Source: Oscillospiraceae bacterium
GTDB lineage: Bacteria; Bacillota; Clostridia; Oscillospirales; Acutalibacteraceae
Length of the DNA: 16,552 nucleotides
Reading direction: 5' to 3'
Assembly (NCBI GenBank): GCA_009779455.1
Contig: WREG01000020.1
Coordinates: 1-16,552, forward strand
In this document: in pieces, positions 14,001 through 16,552 of the stretch
Numbering within the stretch: the first letter of the stretch is position 1
Layout of the letters: each line of letters opens with the position of its first letter
Notes under the pieces: model-generated
The model's input: the letters and a program-made list of their open reading frames with translations, nothing else
The model's database searches: none
What the model was told of the DNA's origin: nothing
Made by a program: the position numbers and the translations under genes

Positions 14001-15281
14001 ATATTAAACGGGTTATGCGAAAAAGGGAGCGCGGTAAAAGACGACAGGCTTTATTACCATGCAGACCTCTACGAAAGGGCGCGTCACGGCACGGTGGCGG
14101 CCAGAAGAAGGCAGATAAAAACAGCCCCGGCCGAGAATTACGCGGCTTTGGCGGCGAACAGGCTGTGGATACCCGCCCCGCCGGGCGAGCAGATGGAAAA
14201 AGCCCTAAAAGCGCTTGCGGGAAAGGCTTTTCTGCCGGAATTATGGGAAAACGCCCTGCTCCCGGTGCGCGTTAACGGGTATAACCCCAACCTGCTCGAC
14301 GCCGCGCTTTCGTCGGGCGATGTATTTTGGAATATATCAGGCGAAAACGCCTCCAAAGAGGCGGGGCAGTTCAGGCTGGGTTTTTATTCATATGGCGACA
14401 TAGACTGGGACGCGGACATTGCCGAAGCCGCCGAAGCGTTGGAGGGCGGCGAAAAAGCGGCCTACGAAGCCCTTTTGAGACGCGGCGCGAGTTTTATATC
14501 AGGCTTAGGCATAGCCGAGAGCGGCAAGGCTTTTGACGCGCTTTTGTCGCTGGCGGAAAAGGGGCTTGTACACGCCGACAGCTTTGCGCCCGTGCGGCAA
14601 TGGATTGAGCGCGAAAAGACCAAAAATTGCACGGCAAAACGCCGGATAAATGCCCGCGTATCCGCTTTTTCAGCCGGAAGATGGGAAATTACGAGACCGC
14701 TCAAACGGCTTACCGTCGAGGAATATCTGGACAGGGCTTTTGATAAGAATGTGGTTCTGTGCCGCGAAACAGCAGGGGACATGGGCATATCATGGGGCGC
14801 GGCCCTTGAAACGCTCCGCATATGGGAATATACGGGCAAGGCGCGGCGCGGATATTTTGTATACGGCATGTCAGGGGCGCAGTTTATCAGGGACAGGGAA
14901 TTCGCGGGTACGGTCGCAGCCCTTGAAAGCCCGCCGGACGGCATAACCTGGCTTGCGGCCTCCGACCCCGCGCAAAGCTGGGGAAGAATTTTGCCCCACT
15001 TGGAAAACCGCAGTTTCATCTGCGTACCCGGCACGGCGGCGGCGCTGAAAAAGGGCGTCCCAACAGCGCTTTTCGAAAAGCATGGCAGGGAATTGCGCGT
15101 TTTCGATTTTGAAAGCCTGCCGGAAGCGCTTAATATTTTCGCGGAAAATTTCAAAAAACGCCGGATATTTCCGTTTTTGAAAAAACTCAGCGTGAAAAAG
15201 TATCCGAAAGAAGCCGCAAAAGCCCTTAAAGGAGCGGGGTTTATCCCTGTTATGATGGATTTTGAGCTATATAGAGGATGA
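11088..15281 (+). CDS. lhr: Lhr-type superfamily 2 DNA helicase, long form
   Basis: Lhr is an ATP-dependent 3'-5' helicase linked to DNA repair. At 1397 residues this is the long form, comparable with E. coli Lhr (about 1540) and longer than the Lhr core (about 850-900). Helicase motifs are clear: the PTPVQ region at 25-29, Walker A APTGTGKT (45-52), TTPESL (147-152), DELH (174-177) followed by the Lhr-typical TKRGAHLMLSL, GLSAT (207-211), HHGCVSKEQR (306-315), CATSSMELGIDVG (331-343) and QRLGRAGHNPG (362-372). A DEAD/H-associated domain lies at about 600-800. The C-terminal extension (about 870-1397) contains the family-typical GYFVYGMSGAQFI near 1255. E. coli Lhr carries a uracil-DNA glycosylase activity there, but I cannot confirm its catalytic residue here. 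The ribosome binding site is weak, suggesting read-through coupling from upstream. Confidence 0.93.
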   Translation: MSINPLNLFHKYTRQWFEAALGAPTPVQAGAWPVIAAGGHTLLSAPTGTGKTLSAFLVFIDEMKTLQRAGKLENGLRLIYISPLKALAGDIRENLHKPLGGILREEIKDGIPPETAGNGISVAIRTGDTTSRERREMIKSPPHILITTPESLYLLLTSVSGQKMLKTAKAVILDELHALIDTKRGAHLMLSLARLDRLCGKPLQRVGLSATIEPLDEVAEYLSYPSKNVNIIAPKMKKDARIEVTSPAGNASFLPEGTIWPEIARSVYECCDGERSVIAFVGGRMHAEKLAFCVNRIAGEGFAKTHHGCVSKEQRHEAETALRSGELRLLCATSSMELGIDVGDIDRVVQIGAPDSISSLMQRLGRAGHNPGRVSVMNIFPRTDAEGLYCGFSAYTACTGGVERMHSPRLCFDVLAQHLVSMATGEGYTVDGVMGVINAAYPFKDVKKDDVKSILGMLAGDYEHKQDWPVRPRILYDRINERVEGDAYSRMLAVSAGGTIPDTGMFAVRAESGAKLGELDEEFVFEARVGDKFLLGAFPWKIMRIDRDSVTVAPANSEGATPPFWRNSRFGRRLQTGVAFGKLMRRLADACAENASRKEAIKPILRDFGLDGDMAAKTADFVCRQIEATGALPDDRTIIAEYFHDSDCGNQLMLHSVFGKQINAPLALLLRDRAARVSDADIGFFCDDDGILLMAGEKNAIPANLLQSINIDEIRPVLEAILPSAPLFHMTFRYNAGRALMMGVRKAAQRQPLWVQRLRGAEMLDSVIGDGGHPLIRETKRECMEDYWDIPGLEAVLGDIKSNAIRVREVLCDTPSPMSLPLRRQAEAVLLYDYNPTTAKITGASRDALKELRQIKPAAEQLAIASERRKLPEDEKHLHSLLMAEGDLTAGELPLPIEWFEALSAEGRALYIEPGLWIAAEHEEQYRTALENGDDATARLDIVRRVLRYRGPQEPSQIAERYFWEEKTALGILNGLCEKGSAVKDDRLYYHADLYERARHGTVAARRRQIKTAPAENYAALAANRLWIPAPPGEQMEKALKALAGKAFLPELWENALLPVRVNGYNPNLLDAALSSGDVFWNISGENASKEAGQFRLGFYSYGDIDWDADIAEAAEALEGGEKAAYEALLRRGASFISGLGIAESGKAFDALLSLAEKGLVHADSFAPVRQWIEREKTKNCTAKRRINARVSAFSAGRWEITRPLKRLTVEEYLDRAFDKNVVLCRETAGDMGISWGAALETLRIWEYTGKARRGYFVYGMSGAQFIRDREFAGTVAALESPPDGITWLAASDPAQSWGRILPHLENRSFICVPGTAAALKKGVPTALFEKHGRELRVFDFESLPEALNIFAENFKKRRIFPFLKKLSVKKYPKEAAKALKGAGFIPVMMDFELYRG

Positions 15282-15294
15282 TTTATAATTTCTA

Positions 15295-15323
15295 TTGAAA
15301 AAAAGAAAAAGATATAGTATAAT
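15295..15323 (+). promoter_or_regulatory. Sigma-A promoter for the small ORF/oxidoreductase unit
   Basis: TTGAAA (15295-15300) and TATAAT (15318-15323) are separated by exactly 17 bp. The promoter begins 14 bp after the Lhr stop, so a new transcript starts here. The predicted start near 15330 leaves a leader of about 18 nt containing AAAGGA, just enough to translate the small ORF at 15348. Confidence 0.8.
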
Positions 15324-15347
15324 GAAGAAGGAAAGGATGGTGCAGCA

Positions 15348-15431
15348 ATGGCAATGTATCCCTATATTGAATTTTCAGACGGAACTTTTGTAAAGTTACC
15401 ATATAACCAAAAAGAAAGGAAAATAATATGA
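15348..15431 (+). CDS. 27-residue small ORF coupled to the FAD oxidoreductase
   Basis: An ATG at 15348 opens a 27-codon frame starting MAMYPYIEFSDG and ending in basic residues (KERKII). Its TGA overlaps the next gene's ATG in the arrangement ATGA. AAAGGA (15332-15337) lies 10 nt upstream, and a near-consensus promoter sits directly before it. The last codons contain the next gene's ribosome binding site, so translating this frame could control initiation of the oxidoreductase. There are no repeated regulatory codons as in amino-acid attenuators, and no hydrophobic segment. I do not recognise the peptide; it could also be the degenerate start of a lost gene. Confidence 0.5.
   Translation: MAMYPYIEFSDGTFVKLPYNQKERKII
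15415..15420 (+). promoter_or_regulatory. Ribosome binding site of the FAD oxidoreductase
   Basis: AAAGGA ends 7 nt before the ATG at 15428 and lies inside the last codons of the small upstream ORF. This supports the chosen start and the coupling of the two frames. Confidence 0.65.
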
Positions 15432-16552
15432 TTTATGACGCGGCGATAATAGGCGCGGGTGTAGTGGGCGCACTTGTAGCGCGGGAGCTTTCAAAATACG
15501 ATTTGAAGCTCGCCCTGCTCGAAAAAACAGGCGATCCGGCTATGGGCGCGACGAAAGCCAACTCAGCCATCGTCCACGCGGGCTTCGACCCCGAACCCGG
15601 CACATTGAAAGCGAAGCTTAACGTAAAAGGCACGGAAATGATGCCCGGGCTTTGCGAAAGCTTGTCAGTCCCATATAAAAACAACGGCTCACTTGTGGTT
15701 GCTTTTTCAGACGATGAAATAAAGCATTTAGAAAAGCTGTACGAAAGGGGAGTTAAAAACGGAGTCCCCAATATGGAGCTTCTCGGCAGGGAAGAGCTTC
15801 AGAAACTGGAACCTAACATCAGCCCGGAGGCCGTGGGCGCGCTTCTCGCCCCGACGGCGGGCATCGTATGCCCTTATGAGCTGACTATCGCCGCGGTTGA
15901 AAACGCCGTGACCAACGGCGCGGAGTTTATAAGGAACTGCGAAGTCACGTCTATAGAGGGCGGCGGCGTTTTCAATATTAAATCTACATATGGCAATATT
16001 GCGGCGAAATTTGTCATAAACGCGGCGGGCGTCTATTCCGACGACGTCGCGGCTATGATAGGCGACAAATCATTTAAAATAAAAGTGCGCTCCGGCGATT
16101 ATTTCCTTTTAGACAAAATCTCCGGGGATACGGTTTCACATACAATATTCCAATGCCCCACAAAGCTCGGAAAAGGCGTGCTGGTCACCCCCACAGTTGA
16201 CGGGAACCTGCTTATCGGCCCGTCCACGCTGGACTCGGAGACGAAAAATGACGCTTCTACCCGCGACGAAGGTCTTGACAATGTAAAAACGCTTGCGTTG
16301 AAATCCGTCCCGTCCGTTAATTTACGGAATATCATCACCTCGTTCGCGGGCCTTCGGTCGCATCCCGATACGGACGATTTTATTATAGGGAAAAGCTTCG
16401 CTAACGGGCGATTTATCAATGCGGCGGGTATTGAATCCCCGGGGCTGAGCGCGGCGCCCGCCATAGCTTTATATGTTGAAGAATTATTGCGCGAGGATTT
16501 GCTTAAAGACGTAAAATTAAAGGACGCATACACGCTTGAAAGGGAAGAACCC
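15428..16552 (+). CDS. GlpA/DAO-family FAD-dependent oxidoreductase, 5' part
   Basis: The frame is open for 375 codons from the ATG at 15428 to the window end, so the C-terminus is missing. The N-terminus MIYDAAIIGAGVVGALVARELSKY shows the FAD-binding Rossmann motif G-x-G-x-x-G, and LALLEK is followed by the family block ATKANSAIVHAGFDPEPGT. Later blocks are VINAAGVYSDDVA, SFAGLRSHPDTDDFIIG and NAAGIESPGLSAAPAIA. This pattern belongs to the Clostridia GlpA-like proteins, relatives of glycerol-3-phosphate dehydrogenase and L-2-hydroxyglutarate oxidase. In many Clostridia such a protein ends in a BFD-like iron-sulfur domain and is followed by an NAD(P)/FAD oxidoreductase and a DUF1667 protein; none of this can be seen here. 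The substrate is most likely glycerol-3-phosphate or a 2-hydroxyacid. It is translationally linked to the small ORF before it. Confidence 0.88.
   Translation, partial: MIYDAAIIGAGVVGALVARELSKYDLKLALLEKTGDPAMGATKANSAIVHAGFDPEPGTLKAKLNVKGTEMMPGLCESLSVPYKNNGSLVVAFSDDEIKHLEKLYERGVKNGVPNMELLGREELQKLEPNISPEAVGALLAPTAGIVCPYELTIAAVENAVTNGAEFIRNCEVTSIEGGGVFNIKSTYGNIAAKFVINAAGVYSDDVAAMIGDKSFKIKVRSGDYFLLDKISGDTVSHTIFQCPTKLGKGVLVTPTVDGNLLIGPSTLDSETKNDASTRDEGLDNVKTLALKSVPSVNLRNIITSFAGLRSHPDTDDFIIGKSFANGRFINAAGIESPGLSAAPAIALYVEELLREDLLKDVKLKDAYTLEREEP

Noticed and set aside
15337..15393. Alternative small frame from ATG 15337
   Set aside because: The ribosome binding site would be adjacent to or overlap the start codon, and the frame stops well before the oxidoreductase.
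16099..16533. 144-codon minus-strand frame near the window end
   Set aside because: It is antisense to the GlpA-like gene, whose conserved blocks run through the region.

Overview
The window looks like chromosome of an uncultured anaerobic Gram-positive bacterium, probably a gut or rumen Clostridia (Bacillota) member. This is inferred from strong AAGGAG-type ribosome binding sites, TTGAAA-17-TATAAT promoters, AT-rich spacers around more GC-rich genes, lipoprotein signals, and the gene types (Cys-type sulfatase, GH92, GH95-like enzyme, a GlpA-like FAD oxidoreductase, Lhr). No rRNA, tRNA, CRISPR array, insertion sequence or prophage gene was seen. No stretch over 300 bases lacks a gene; the longest gaps are the divergent promoter region (about 130 bp) and the gap after the helicase (about 65 bp before a small ORF).

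Region A (1-5324, plus strand) is a run of closely spaced genes. It holds the 3' end of a beta-helix (GH28/pectate-lyase-like) protein, a small membrane-anchored protein, a lipoprotein, a cytoplasmic S1-type sulfatase and a cytoplasmic GH95-like glycosidase. Spacings of 5, 69, 2 and 14 bp suggest one transcript that starts upstream of the window. The sulfatase and GH95-like enzyme have no signal peptide, so they should act on imported, sulfated and possibly fucosylated or galactosylated oligosaccharides.

Region B (9854-5383, minus strand) converges on region A. A near-consensus promoter drives a YdhF-type aldo/keto reductase, then a membrane-anchored or secreted GH92 alpha-mannosidase. A strong intrinsic terminator follows, and beyond it lies a uroporphyrinogen-decarboxylase-fold (URO-D/MtaA-like) protein with no promoter that I can see. 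Regions A and B together read as a host- or plant-glycan degradation locus. The URO-D-fold protein is the part whose role is not obvious.

Region C (9863-15281, plus strand) is transcribed divergently from region B, with the two -35 boxes 8 bp apart. It holds a stand-alone HipA-like kinase with no HipB partner, a very short lipoprotein, and a full-length Lhr-type helicase with the long C-terminal extension.

Region D (15295 to the end) has its own near-consensus promoter. A 27-codon small ORF overlaps, by ATGA, the start of a GlpA/DAO-family FAD oxidoreductase that runs off the window.

No single feature is clearly a new system. The best leads are the coupled small ORF, the URO-D-fold gene behind a terminator in a glycan locus, the altered catalytic motifs in the GH95-like enzyme, and the orphan HipA-like kinase, mini-lipoprotein and Lhr cluster.
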